From Bog-756 sp963839925 (lineage in GTDB: Bacteria > Actinomycetota > Acidimicrobiia > Acidimicrobiales > RAAP-2): 64,000 bases of DNA. Each line of letters starts with the position of its first letter. The first letter of the stretch is position 1. Positions 9,048 to 17,027 of the stretch are shown piece by piece. The notes beneath the pieces were generated by a model. The model made no database searches and was not told where the DNA came from. It saw nothing but the letters and a program-made list of their open reading frames with translations. The translations under genes were made by a program, and so were the position numbers. The DNA lies in NCBI GenBank assembly GCA_963839925.1, contig CAWIWV010000001.1, positions 992,001-1,056,000 on the forward strand. The letters run 5' to 3'.

Positions 9048-9352
9048 CGCAGCCTGTCCTCAGCGACGAAACGGTCGATGCTGCATTGGCCGATCCGGAT
9101 GGTCCGCGCTGGGAGTCGATCGGGGGACGGCTCGTCAAGGTGGTGACCTGTCGGAGTTTCGTCGCGGCGCTGGAGCTGGTGGCAACGGTGGGAAGACTGG
9201 CCGAGGAGGCCAATCACCACCCCGACATCGACATTCGGTACAACCGAGTCACCTTGGCGGTCATGACCCACGATTCGGGCGGCATCACCCAGCTCGACCT
9301 GGACCTCGCAAAGGCGATCGATGCCGTCGTCGACTACGCCGAAAAGGCGTGA
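9044..9352 (+). CDS. 4a-hydroxytetrahydrobiopterin dehydratase
   Basis: 102 residues of the pterin-4a-carbinolamine dehydratase family. It dehydrates the 4a-hydroxy-tetrahydropterin made by pterin-dependent hydroxylases. The hallmark EEANHHPDIDIRYNRVTLAVMTHDSGGITQLD is present; its two histidines form the active site. The GTG at 9044 overlaps the P450 stop (GTGA), so it is probably coupled to it. In actinobacteria this fold is often found far from any aromatic hydroxylase, so a role beyond pterin recycling is possible. Confidence 0.88.
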   Translation: MTQPVLSDETVDAALADPDGPRWESIGGRLVKVVTCRSFVAALELVATVGRLAEEANHHPDIDIRYNRVTLAVMTHDSGGITQLDLDLAKAIDAVVDYAEKA

Positions 9353-9371
9353 GCCACAAGCAGGGTTGGGG

Positions 9372-10022
9372 TCAGCCGACCGGGAGGTCCCACAACGGGA
9401 ACCAACGATCGAGGTCGGGCTCGACGGCCAGGTCATCGGTGACCAGGCTCTTCAGCTTCAGCTCTTCCTCGGTGTCTCGCTGCTCGTGACCGCTCGGCAC
9501 GAACGGATAGAAGGTTCCTCGCTTGAACAGGTACACGAGATAGGCGCTCGACGGCACCACCTTGCCCGGCCCGACCGTCGGTTCGGGCAGCGCGTCCGCA
9601 CCCGCCGCTGCATCTTCCGGATCGGCACCCGGATCCGCAGGGGGAAGTTCGGCGATTCCGAAGACCGAACAGAGCAGTTGCGGCCCCCAGCCTGCGTCCG
9701 ACAGTGACGAGTTGACCATGTGGATCTGGGTGACCAGCGCCTCCACGTCCGGGTTCTCGACCACGAGCCAGTGGTAGCCATAGGAGTCCTCGGCCTTTTG
9801 CAGGCCGTCCGACCCGTCCATCTCGAGGAGCTTGACCACCTCGGCCTGCATCTCTTCGAAGCCCTGGCCGGAGGGCGGCTTGAAGCAGACACCAGCGTGT
9901 CCGGAGCAGGACATGCCGGCCGCGCTCTGCAGGGTGATCGAGGCCGAGGGCAGGGCGAAGAGCGCATCGAGATCGGACTGGACCGGCTTGGTCCGTCCGA
10001 GGATGGTGTTCAACAGACCCAT
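9372..10022 (-). CDS. pspAB: PspA-associated protein PspAB
   Basis: 216 residues, cytoplasmic, with no membrane segment. I recognise it mainly by family sequence (MGLLNTILGRTKPVQSDLDALFALPSA, GVCFKPPSG, SYGYHWLVVENPD, GPQLLCSVFGI, SAYLVYLFKRGTFYPFVP) and by place: last gene of a pspA-pspAA-htpX-pspAB operon, 31 bases after htpX. In actinobacteria this protein accompanies the phage-shock PspA system that guards membrane integrity. Its biochemical role is not known. An Ala/Pro/Asp-rich insert near residues 128-150 looks flexible. Confidence 0.82.
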   Translation of the reverse strand: MGLLNTILGRTKPVQSDLDALFALPSASITLQSAAGMSCSGHAGVCFKPPSGQGFEEMQAEVVKLLEMDGSDGLQKAEDSYGYHWLVVENPDVEALVTQIHMVNSSLSDAGWGPQLLCSVFGIAELPPADPGADPEDAAAGADALPEPTVGPGKVVPSSAYLVYLFKRGTFYPFVPSGHEQRDTEEELKLKSLVTDDLAVEPDLDRWFPLWDLPVG

Positions 10023-10053
10023 CAGCGTGTTCCGCCAGTCCGGTCCTGCTCGC

Positions 10054-10992
10054 TCACGAGGGCCGGCCGAGCTCGGCTTCGATCTTGGCCAACTGGGCGA
10101 GTCGCTTGTCCAGCGTCGGATGGGTCGAGAAGAGTGTGGACAGGCTCACGCCGTTCTTGGCGATTGCGGGGGTGAAGTAGAAGGCATTGAAGCTCTCCGA
10201 GGCGCGGAGGTCGCGGGTCGGGATGCGCGCCATGTCACCGGTGACCTTCACCAGTGCAGAGGCAAGTGCGGAGGGTCGGCCGGTAAGCAACGCCCCGGAT
10301 CGATCGGCGGCGAGCTCGCGATAGCGGGAGAGTGCCATGGTCAGGAGGAAGCTGATGGCGTAGACGACGACCGACACCGCGAGGACCGCCAGTTCCACGA
10401 GCGCGGCGTTGTCGTTTCCGCCTTGATTGTTGTTGTTGTTCCCTCCGCCGAACCCGCCTATCAGGCCGGTCCAGAGCATGATGCGGGTAATCATGCCGGC
10501 GACCATTCCCAAGAAGCTGGCGATGGTCATCACCGCGACGTCTCGATGGGCGACGTGGGACAGCTCGTGGGACAGCACCGCTTCGAGCTCGGACTCGTCC
10601 AGCCGTCGCATGAGACCCGTGGTTGCGCAGACGACGGCCGAGTTGGGGCTTCGCCCGGTTGCGAATGCGTTGGGGACGTCGGTGTCGGCGATCGCCACCC
10701 GGGGCTTCTTCATGTCGGCCAGCGCGCACAGGCGGTCGACGACGCCATGGAGTTGCGGAGCCTGCTCGGGGGTGACGATGCGTCCCCCCATGCCGAAGAG
10801 GGCGATCTTGTCGGAGAACCAGTACTGGACGAAGAGGATGATCGCCGCGAAGACCAGCACCACCGCGATGTCGAGTCCGACCGCGATGAGGATGCCGATG
10901 ACCGCGCCGTAGAGGAGGACCAGCATGAGCCCGGTGGTGAACATCCGGAGGGTGAGTCCGCGGTCGTTGGGAATGTTGCGTGCAGTGCTCAT
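10054..10992 (-). CDS. htpX: HtpX membrane zinc metalloprotease
   Basis: 312 residues. HtpX degrades damaged membrane proteins. The zinc site HELSH is clear in LEAVLSHELSHVAHRDVAVM (about residue 140), the third ligand lies in RYRELAADRSGALLTGRP, and hydrophobic segments flank both sides, starting with MFTTGLMLVLLYGAVIG. The start at 10992 (MSTARNIPNDRGLTLRM) sits 7 bases after the pspAA stop; the frame is open further upstream but would overlap pspAA by about 130 bases. An Asn-rich GGGNNNNNQGGND loop lies between two membrane segments. It belongs to the Psp envelope-stress operon. Confidence 0.93.
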   Translation of the reverse strand: MSTARNIPNDRGLTLRMFTTGLMLVLLYGAVIGILIAVGLDIAVVLVFAAIILFVQYWFSDKIALFGMGGRIVTPEQAPQLHGVVDRLCALADMKKPRVAIADTDVPNAFATGRSPNSAVVCATTGLMRRLDESELEAVLSHELSHVAHRDVAVMTIASFLGMVAGMITRIMLWTGLIGGFGGGNNNNNQGGNDNAALVELAVLAVSVVVYAISFLLTMALSRYRELAADRSGALLTGRPSALASALVKVTGDMARIPTRDLRASESFNAFYFTPAIAKNGVSLSTLFSTHPTLDKRLAQLAKIEAELGRPS

Positions 10993-10999
10993 GGGTGCG

Positions 11000-11290
11000 T
11001 CAGTGCTCGTCCGTCCTCGAACCGTCCGTCGATTCGGCGAGTAGTCCCTTGGTCTCGGCCAACGTCGCGTCAGGGAAGGGCACGACGAGATCGGAGGCGG
11101 CGAACGTGTCGTGGGGCACAGGCGCACCAAGTCGTCGGACTTCGGCGGTCAGTGCAGTGAGGGCCGATCGGAACTGCGCCTCGTCCCCGGAGTCGACTGC
11201 ATCTGCGACCTTCGAGTCGAGCGATTCCAGCTTCCTCCGTGCATCGTCTGAGAGTCGGTACTGCCCCTCACCGAGGATCCGCACGATCAC
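11000..11290 (-). CDS. pspAA: PspA-associated protein PspAA
   Basis: 96 residues, compact and acidic. MIVRILGEGQYRLSDDARRKLESLD at the N-terminus is typical of PspAA, a small cytoplasmic partner of PspA in actinobacteria and archaea. The ATG at 11290 overlaps the restored pspA stop as ATGA, implying translational coupling, and htpX starts 7 bases after its own stop. Confidence 0.85.
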   Translation of the reverse strand: MIVRILGEGQYRLSDDARRKLESLDSKVADAVDSGDEAQFRSALTALTAEVRRLGAPVPHDTFAASDLVVPFPDATLAETKGLLAESTDGSRTDEH

Positions 11291-12040
11291 GAGGGTGGGC
11301 CTCCGCCCTCCGCGGACCCGAGCTCGGCCGGGGGCGGCGTACCCGCACCCACCTCTGCTTTGAGCGCGGCCAGCTGGGCGTCGACGGCCGAGGCGGTCGA
11401 CGCCTGGTTCAGCTGGGCCTGGATGTCATCGACCGGGTTGGTCAGATCGGTCAGGGCCCCGGACAGCGAGCAGCTCGTCCATCGCACCCGCCCTCGCCTG
11501 CATGCTGTCGATCTTGTCCTGTGCACGCTGCATAGACATGCCTGCGTCACTCATGGACTCGGAGATGCCCGAAACCGCCTCTCCGATCTTGGTCTGAGCC
11601 TCGGCCGCCGTATAGGTGGCCTTCATCGTCTCCTTCTTCGTGCGGAAGGCATCGACTTGGGTTTGGAGCTTCTGTGCGGTCGCGATCAGATTCTGCTCTT
11701 GTTCGGAGACCTGCTGATGTTGGGATTGCAGCTCGGTGAGCTGTTCGGCGAGGGCGGTCCGGCGGCTCAGTGCCTCCCGGGCGAGGTCTTCGTTCCCTTG
11801 GCCGAGGGCCGCCTTCGCCTGCTGCTGGAGCTTGTCCGCTTGCTGTTGGAGCTGGGTCGCCTGAAGTTCGATGCGCTTCTTGGCGGTGGTGACGTCGGCG
11901 ACGCTCCTCCGCACCTTCGTAAGGCTCTCCAGTTGTTTCTGGTATGAGAGATCGAGGGATTCTCGGGGATCCTCGGCTTTGTCGAGGAGCTTGTTGGTCT
12001 TGGCCTGGACAATCCCCGACAGGCGCTTCATCACGCTCAT
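11287..12040 (-). CDS. pspA: PspA/IM30 family protein, interrupted by a one-base frameshift
   Basis: PspA forms ESCRT-III-like coiled-coil assemblies on the inner membrane under stress. From ATG 12040 (Shine-Dalgarno AAGGAAGG) the frame reads MSVMKRLSGIVQAKTNKLLDKAEDP and a long coiled coil rich in Gln, Lys and Glu, as expected. It then runs out of frame at about 11465 and stops at 11426. In the next frame the normal tail continues (GALTDLTNPVDDIQAQLNQAS) and ends at 11287, overlapping pspAA as ATGA. Removing one base, the A at 11465, restores MDELLASGALTDL, matching the usual family motif, and gives a 250-residue protein. I read this as a sequencing error or a very recent mutation. Confidence 0.85.
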
Positions 12041-12092
12041 ACTGGTACCTTCCTTGATCTTTCCAAATGCAGCTTAGGGCCTGCCCGCCCGG

Positions 12093-12098
12093 TAGCGT
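12093..12098 (+). promoter_or_regulatory. -10 box TAGCGT, leaderless-type
   Basis: TAGCGT ends 7 bases before the GTG at 12106, and supports that start over the ATG at 12067, which would lie upstream of the promoter. Confidence 0.5.
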
Positions 12099-12105
12099 GT
12101 GCGCC

Positions 12106-13029
12106 GTGCCCGAGTCGCTCGCCCTGCTCACCGTCCATGCACACCCCGACGACGAGGCATCCAAAGGCGCTGGAACGGTCGCCCGATACCACGCGGAAGG
12201 GGTGCACACGGTGCTGGTCTGCTGCACCGGGGGCGAGGAGGGGTCGGTCCTCAACCCGGCCCTGGACACCCCGGAGGTCCACGCTCGGATCGCCGAGTTG
12301 CGCAAGGAGGAGCTCGACCGGTCGGCTGCGATCATCGGCTACGACGAAGTGGTGATGCTGGGATACCGCGACTCGGGGATGGCCGGGTCGGAGTCAAACG
12401 AGGATCCGCACTGCTTCGCCCGGGCGCCTCACGACGAGGCGGTGGAGCGGTTGGTCACGGTGATCCGGCGCAACCGACCCCAGGTCATGGTCATCTACGG
12501 CGACGAACAGTCTGGCTACCCCCATCCCGACCATCTCCGGGTCCACGACATCGGGTTGGCGGCCTACTCGGACGCCGGCGACCCGAACCGATTTCCGGAG
12601 GCCGGTCCGGCCTGGCAGGTGGCCAAGCTCTACTACACGGTGTTCTCCGTCACCCGCTTCCGCCAGCTCCACGAGAAGTTCGAGGAGCTCGGTCTCGAGT
12701 CTCCGTTCGACGAGAACTGGCGGAAGCGTTGGGAGGAAGTCCCGGCGGAGGTCGTCACCACTTCGGTGGACGTTCTGGAGTTCGCCGACGTCCGTCGCGA
12801 GGCGCTGCTGGCCCACGCCACCCAGGTCGACCCGAAGTCCCCGTTCTGGTTCGGCCTGCCACCCGAGGTGATGCGGACCATCCACCCGTTCGACGACTAC
12901 CGGCTGGCCAGAACCGCGTCGCCGGCCGGCACGGACGGTCCGTCGGTGATCGACGAATCGCCTTCGGTCGCCGGCGAAGCCAGCGGTGATCTTTTCGCCG
13001 GGGTCCGAGCCGAGTCGTCCGTCGCTTGA
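12106..13029 (+). CDS. mca: Mycothiol S-conjugate amidase
   Basis: About 307 residues of the PIG-L/LmbE zinc hydrolase family. Mca cleaves mycothiol S-conjugates so that the toxin leaves as a mercapturic acid. Zinc ligands are in TVHAHPDDEASKGAGT and SGYPHPDHLRVHD. The Mca-specific stretch CTGGEEGSVLNPAL and the length separate it from MshB. It shows the organism makes mycothiol. The GTG start is chosen from the -10 box 7 bases upstream and because the protein then opens just before the conserved LLTVHAHPDDE. It is divergent from pspA and overlaps the next gene by one base. Confidence 0.88.
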   Translation: MPESLALLTVHAHPDDEASKGAGTVARYHAEGVHTVLVCCTGGEEGSVLNPALDTPEVHARIAELRKEELDRSAAIIGYDEVVMLGYRDSGMAGSESNEDPHCFARAPHDEAVERLVTVIRRNRPQVMVIYGDEQSGYPHPDHLRVHDIGLAAYSDAGDPNRFPEAGPAWQVAKLYYTVFSVTRFRQLHEKFEELGLESPFDENWRKRWEEVPAEVVTTSVDVLEFADVRREALLAHATQVDPKSPFWFGLPPEVMRTIHPFDDYRLARTASPAGTDGPSVIDESPSVAGEASGDLFAGVRAESSVA

Positions 13030-13370
13030 TGGAGGCGGACCTTCCCTCCCTTGCGGGTGTGACGGCCACGATCCAGTTCGACATCACCGGCGGTCCGGAC
13101 GGCGATACCTCGTGCCGGTGGGCGATTGCCGACGGTCGCCTGTCGCCGAGTGCCGCAGACGGCACCGGACCGGCCGATGTGGTCCTCACCATGGAGCGGG
13201 CGGTGGCCGCCTCGATCCAACGCTCCGAACTCGACCCCAACGTCGCCTTCATGCAGGGGAGGATGAAGGCGACCGGGTCGATGGAGGTGCTGATGGCGTT
13301 GCTTCCGGCCTCGCAGTCAGACGAGTGCCGTGACCTACTGGCACGGATCGCCTCGATCACCGAGCTCTAG
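13029..13370 (+). CDS. SCP2 sterol-binding domain protein
   Basis: 113 residues. The pattern ATIQFDITGGPDGDTSCRWAI, then GPADVVLTMERAVAASI and FMQGRMKATGSMEVLMALLP, is that of a stand-alone SCP2 fold, a hydrophobic-pocket protein binding sterols or acyl chains. Its ATG overlaps the mca stop (TGATG), so it is cotranslated with mca. Whether it serves mycothiol chemistry or is only carried along is unknown. It is convergent with the next gene and overlaps its end by 4 bases. Confidence 0.75.
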   Translation: MEADLPSLAGVTATIQFDITGGPDGDTSCRWAIADGRLSPSAADGTGPADVVLTMERAVAASIQRSELDPNVAFMQGRMKATGSMEVLMALLPASQSDECRDLLARIASITEL

Positions 13371-14092
13371 ACGGAACCCGCTCGGGCCGTGCCCACGACG
13401 CCTGAACCGATGCCGCCCAGGTAGGGCAGGTGAATGGTGCCCGCGCTCTGCAGCAAGATGAGCGTGACGGCCGTCGCCAGAAAGACGACGAGGATCACCA
13501 CCAGGATCGGCTGGATCCTCGACCAGGTGGGCTTCTTCTGGGGGCGCGGCGAGCTGCGGCGCTCGATGTCCTTGCCCCATTCGACGGCTCGGGTCACCGA
13601 GGTCGCACCCGATGTTCCTTGGAACCGAACCGCGAAGTCGGTGATCTGGCGAGAGACCTCTCGGGCGTCCCCCCCGGGCAGAAGGAAGCGGTAGGTCTGG
13701 GATGGCGTCTGGATCCCGATCAGCGCGCCGGGTTCGAGGCTCGGCCGGGGTCGGTTGGTAGCGCTTGGATCGGTGATCGCCCAGCTCGAGTCCGAGGGCG
13801 CCTCGCGTCTGTTGAGCTCGGGGTCGACCCACCACTCGGGGATGACGCCACCACTCCAGGGCTCGACGACGTGGGTGGTCACCGACGACCAGGGGAGGAC
13901 CCGCGCCCGCTCGCCCGTGGAGCGGATCACCCCGATGCCGTAGGGGGTGAAGGTGAGGGCTTCGATGGGGATCGCCTCACCGGTCGGGTTGCCGTCGGAG
14001 CCGAGGAGCAGCACGTTCTCGAGCGTGATCGAGTTGGGGATCGTCCCTCCCGCCCCGCGTCGCTCTCTTCTGGCCGTGGTTCCTCCCATCAC
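13367..14092 (-). CDS. Membrane-anchored protein of unknown function
   Basis: 241 residues. Residues about 15-165 form a soluble, beta-rich cytoplasmic region (SITLENVLLLGSDGNP, YGIGVIRSTGERARVLPWSSVTTHVVEPW) that recalls PH-like folds. One transmembrane helix near residues 193-215 (PILVVILVVFLATAVTLILL) follows, with a short Gly-rich tail. I recognise no family. A GTG followed at once by ATG starts the protein, with GAGGA about 5 bases before. Confidence 0.6.
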   Translation of the reverse strand: MMGGTTARRERRGAGGTIPNSITLENVLLLGSDGNPTGEAIPIEALTFTPYGIGVIRSTGERARVLPWSSVTTHVVEPWSGGVIPEWWVDPELNRREAPSDSSWAITDPSATNRPRPSLEPGALIGIQTPSQTYRFLLPGGDAREVSRQITDFAVRFQGTSGATSVTRAVEWGKDIERRSSPRPQKKPTWSRIQPILVVILVVFLATAVTLILLQSAGTIHLPYLGGIGSGVVGTARAGSV

Positions 14093-14167
14093 CGGTTCCT
14101 CAAGGCTGCGCAGGATTCCTCAGGCTATCGGCGGCGGGGGTCGGAGGCGGAGGACTGGCGGGGTGGG

Positions 14168-15004
14168 TCAGACGCCCCGCATCAGATCGCGGAGCGGTCG
14201 GTAGCCGATCAGGGTGACCCCCGTGTCGGCGAGGAGCTGTGCGATCCCGCGATCCTCCACGAGGAGCGCGTGGTCGGACACCCGTTCCTCCCAGTCGGTC
14301 GTGACGGCCCGAAGCTCCGGCGTGTCAACGGCAGGGTGCAAGGTGACCTCGGTGAGACCAGGTTCGAGCCCCGCGACCATGTCCAGGAATGCTTGGCGTC
14401 GGGAGTCGCTCGGCGGCAGGGAGACGAAGCGATCGGCGTACACCACTCCTTCTTCCGACGCGAGCTGTCGGACCGGGAATCCGACGTTGGGCTCGGCGTC
14501 CGCGCTCAGTAGTCGGAGGGGGAGACGGAAGTCTACGGCGAGTTCGAGGTAGACGTCGAAGAACTCCGGCCGCAGGAGGAGCGCGTCGAGATGTGCATCC
14601 AGATGGCTGATGTCGAAGCCCCACAGCACGGCACGTTCGACCTGGGCTCTGCACTCCCGACGAACCTCGTCGATGTCCGCGTGGTCCCAGACATCGCTGA
14701 CCGTACGCGGGAAGCCCCCGTCGCCGTCCAGCAGAGACGGTGCCTGGGTGATCGGGCCCCAGCGATACCGGTCGTGCTCGGCATTGAGGGTCAGTCGGAC
14801 GCCGACATCGTCGCCGCGGAACCGTGACGCCGATTCGCGCGCCCAAGGTGCCGGGACGATGAGCGAAGCACTGGTTCCGATCCCGTCGCGCAGTGCTGCA
14901 TACACCCCGACGTTCGCTGCGTGGCAGAGGCCGAGATCGGCACAGTTGATGATCAGAAGTCGTGCGTCAGCGGGGTAGTCGAGACGTTCGGCAACGGTCG
15001 GCAT
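14168..15004 (-). CDS. ChbG/YdjC-type carbohydrate deacetylase
   Basis: 278 residues. The family fold removes acetyl groups from oligosaccharides with a metal. Seen here are LLIINCADLGLCHAANVGVYAAL, where the aspartate is a ligand, GVRLTLNAEH, and ISHLDAHLDALLLRPEFFDVYLELA with the two histidines. The final stretch TEVTLHPAVDTPELRA matches the family's C-terminal histidine motif. The substrate is unknown. NCADLG replaces the commoner NADDFG, and LTLNAE replaces LTLTEG. The start at 15004 has a leaderless-type -10 box 7 bases upstream. Confidence 0.78.
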   Translation of the reverse strand: MPTVAERLDYPADARLLIINCADLGLCHAANVGVYAALRDGIGTSASLIVPAPWARESASRFRGDDVGVRLTLNAEHDRYRWGPITQAPSLLDGDGGFPRTVSDVWDHADIDEVRRECRAQVERAVLWGFDISHLDAHLDALLLRPEFFDVYLELAVDFRLPLRLLSADAEPNVGFPVRQLASEEGVVYADRFVSLPPSDSRRQAFLDMVAGLEPGLTEVTLHPAVDTPELRAVTTDWEERVSDHALLVEDRGIAQLLADTGVTLIGYRPLRDLMRGV

Positions 15005-15011
15005 CCACTTG

Positions 15012-15017
15012 ACCGTA
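15012..15017 (-). promoter_or_regulatory. -10 box TACGGT, leaderless-type
   Basis: TACGGT ends 7 bases before the ATG at 15004 of the ChbG-type gene. Confidence 0.5.
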
Positions 15018-15049
15018 GCGCCACGGCTCGGCCTGCCGCACCACCGATA

Positions 15050-15310
15050 TCAGGCCGCCCGGCCAGTACGTCCGGCGTCCACGCCCGGGTCGGCAAAGCC
15101 GCGACCCGACCCCTCCCCTCCGGCAGCACGGTCAGCGTCGCCTCCGGCCAACACGGCGCGTGCGGCGGCGACACCTCGCCGTCCGATGCGTCGAGTCGCC
15201 TCGTCGAGCCGCCAGTCGTCGTCCCTCGGGGGAGTCGCCCGGGTCGGGGAAGCGGGGAGGGTGAGCTCGAGCTGGAGGGCATGGGGGAGGGGCCTTGGGT
15301 TCGACGTCAT
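15050..15310 (-). CDS. Small conserved actinobacterial-type protein
   Basis: 86 residues. The centre, DDDWRLDEATRRIGRRGVAAARAVL, fits a pattern (WRLDE-TR-GRRGVAAAR) that I recall from small uncharacterised actinobacterial proteins; the N-terminal LPHALQLELTLP also fits. The remainder is Gly/Ala/Arg-rich and may be disordered. Function is unknown. The same strand and 45-base distance suggest it could be read together with the ChbG-type gene, though that gene has its own promoter-like box. Confidence 0.5.
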   Translation of the reverse strand: MTSNPRPLPHALQLELTLPASPTRATPPRDDDWRLDEATRRIGRRGVAAARAVLAGGDADRAAGGEGSGRGFADPGVDAGRTGRAA

Positions 15311-15345
15311 TGGGACAGGATGCCTGAAGGGTGTATTACGGGGTC

Positions 15346-16338
15346 ATGCCCACGACAGATCCGACGTCCGACGCCGGCCCCCGCTATGGGATCACCATCC
15401 CGTTCGACGGAGTCACGCTCAAAGATCACCGCAGGTGGTATGCGGAATTGCTCCAGCTCGGCTACACCGACGTGTGGTCCGCGGAGACCGACGGGACCGA
15501 CGGGTTGACGCCGCTGGCGATGGCAGCGGCCTGGGAGCCCTCCCTTCGGCTCGGCGTGGCCATCCTGCCTGCCTACACGCGAGGGCCCGCGTTGCTGGCT
15601 CAGAGCGTGGCGGGCATGGCCGAGGCCGCTCCTGGGCGGGTCACCATCGGGATCGGCACCTCCTCGGAGGTCATCGTCAAACGGTGGAACGGCATCGAAT
15701 TCGATGAGCCTTACCGTCGGGTGCGGGACATCATCCGGTTCCTGAGGTCGGCGTTGGCGGGCGAGAAGGTGGACTCCGAGTACGAGACGTTCACGGTCCG
15801 AGGATTTCGCTTGGCGAGGCCGGTCGACCAACCGCCGCCGATCTTTCTGGCTGCGTTGCGTCCGGGGATGCTGCGGTTGGCCGGACGCGAGGCGGACGGG
15901 GTGATCTTGAACTGGCTCTCCGCGGAGGATGTCGCCACGGTCAAGCCGGTGGTCGAAGCGGAGCTCCCCGTCGCGGCACGCATCTTCGTGTGCCCGACCG
16001 AGAACGAGGAGGTGGCACGCGCCGTCGGTCGACGAATGATCGCCGCCTATCTGAACGTCGGCGTCTACGCGGCCTTCCACCGGTGGCTCGGTCGCGGACC
16101 CGAGCTGGAGGGGATGTGGACGGCCTGGGCTGTCGGTGATCGGAAAGCTGCACTTGCCGCGATACCCGATGAGGTCGTGGACGCCCTGGTCGTGCACGGA
16201 TCGTTCGAAGAGTGCCGGAGGCACATCGGACGATACGTGTCGCACGGCGTCGACATCCCGGTCATCGCAGTGATCCCCATCGACGTCTCCCTCGACGCAG
16301 CGGTGAAAGGCTTGGCGCCTCCGTGGGGCCCCGGCTGA
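15346..16338 (+). CDS. LLM-class F420-dependent oxidoreductase
   Basis: About 330 residues of the luciferase-like TIM barrel family. Seen are YGITIPFDGVTLKDHRRWYAELLQLGYTDVWSAE at the N-terminus, LRLGVAILPAYTRGPALLAQSVAGMAEAAPGRVTIGIGTSS, the bridging EPYRRVRDIIRFLR, and PIFLAALRPGMLRLAGREADGVILNWLSAEDV. These place it with the F420-using hydride-transfer enzymes of actinobacteria. The substrate is unknown. The start is uncertain: ATG 15346 is chosen, but GTG 15331, 15 bases earlier, is in frame. Confidence 0.82.
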   Translation: MPTTDPTSDAGPRYGITIPFDGVTLKDHRRWYAELLQLGYTDVWSAETDGTDGLTPLAMAAAWEPSLRLGVAILPAYTRGPALLAQSVAGMAEAAPGRVTIGIGTSSEVIVKRWNGIEFDEPYRRVRDIIRFLRSALAGEKVDSEYETFTVRGFRLARPVDQPPPIFLAALRPGMLRLAGREADGVILNWLSAEDVATVKPVVEAELPVAARIFVCPTENEEVARAVGRRMIAAYLNVGVYAAFHRWLGRGPELEGMWTAWAVGDRKAALAAIPDEVVDALVVHGSFEECRRHIGRYVSHGVDIPVIAVIPIDVSLDAAVKGLAPPWGPG

Positions 16339-16359
16339 GGCGTACCTTCCGGGTGCTGG

Positions 16360-16854
16360 TCAGGCCGTCGCGTACTTGGCGACGATCTCGGCATCCATGT
16401 CGTGGACCTGATCCGCGAGATCCCTTCCGAACCGGTCGAGGTCGGCGGCGAGGCGCGGGTCGGAGAGAGCGAGGATTCTCACCGCCATCAGCGCCGCATT
16501 GCGCGCTCCGTTGACCGCCACGGTCGCGACCGGGATCCCCTTGGGCATCTGGACCATGGCCAAGAGCGAGTCGAGGCCTCCCAGATTGGCCAGAGCGATC
16601 GGCACGCCAATGACCGGGAGGGGGGTGGCGGCGGCCACGACGCCCGCCAGGTGGGCCGCACCTCCCGCCGCAGCGATGATCACCTTGATCCCCTGTTCGG
16701 AAGCCCCGCGTGCGAAGGCAATGGTGTCGTCGGGGGTTCGATGTGCGGAGAGGACTCGCACCTCGACGGGGATCGAGAACGACCGGAGGGTCTGGACCGC
16801 GTCGTCCATGATCGATGCGTCGGAGGAACTTCCCATCATGATGGCAACTGTCAT
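16360..16854 (-). CDS. purE: 5-(carboxyamino)imidazole ribonucleotide mutase
   Basis: 164 residues, the standard size for class I PurE, which moves the carboxyl group of N5-CAIR to make CAIR in purine synthesis. Visible motifs are IMMGSSSDASIMDDAV, VRVLSAHRTPDDTI with the catalytic histidine, IIAAAGGAAHLAGVVAA and PVIGVPI, and QMPKGIPVATVAVNGARNAALMAVRIL. No purK is adjacent. CAGAAT, one base off the TANNNT box, lies 6 bases before the ATG at 16854, suggesting another leaderless start. Confidence 0.95.
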   Translation of the reverse strand: MTVAIMMGSSSDASIMDDAVQTLRSFSIPVEVRVLSAHRTPDDTIAFARGASEQGIKVIIAAAGGAAHLAGVVAAATPLPVIGVPIALANLGGLDSLLAMVQMPKGIPVATVAVNGARNAALMAVRILALSDPRLAADLDRFGRDLADQVHDMDAEIVAKYATA

Positions 16855-17027
16855 GTGCGTATTCTGCCCGACGTGGCGTGTCCGGTGTGACGGATCGACC
16901 GGGCATCTCGGGAGAGGTCCCTGTACCATGACCGGGCCCCGGCCGGACGTTCGCGCTCCGTCGTGTGACCGGACGCAACGGGCCATGTTCCGGGGGCACG
17001 ATCACCTGAGGAGAAGAGGGGGAGACA

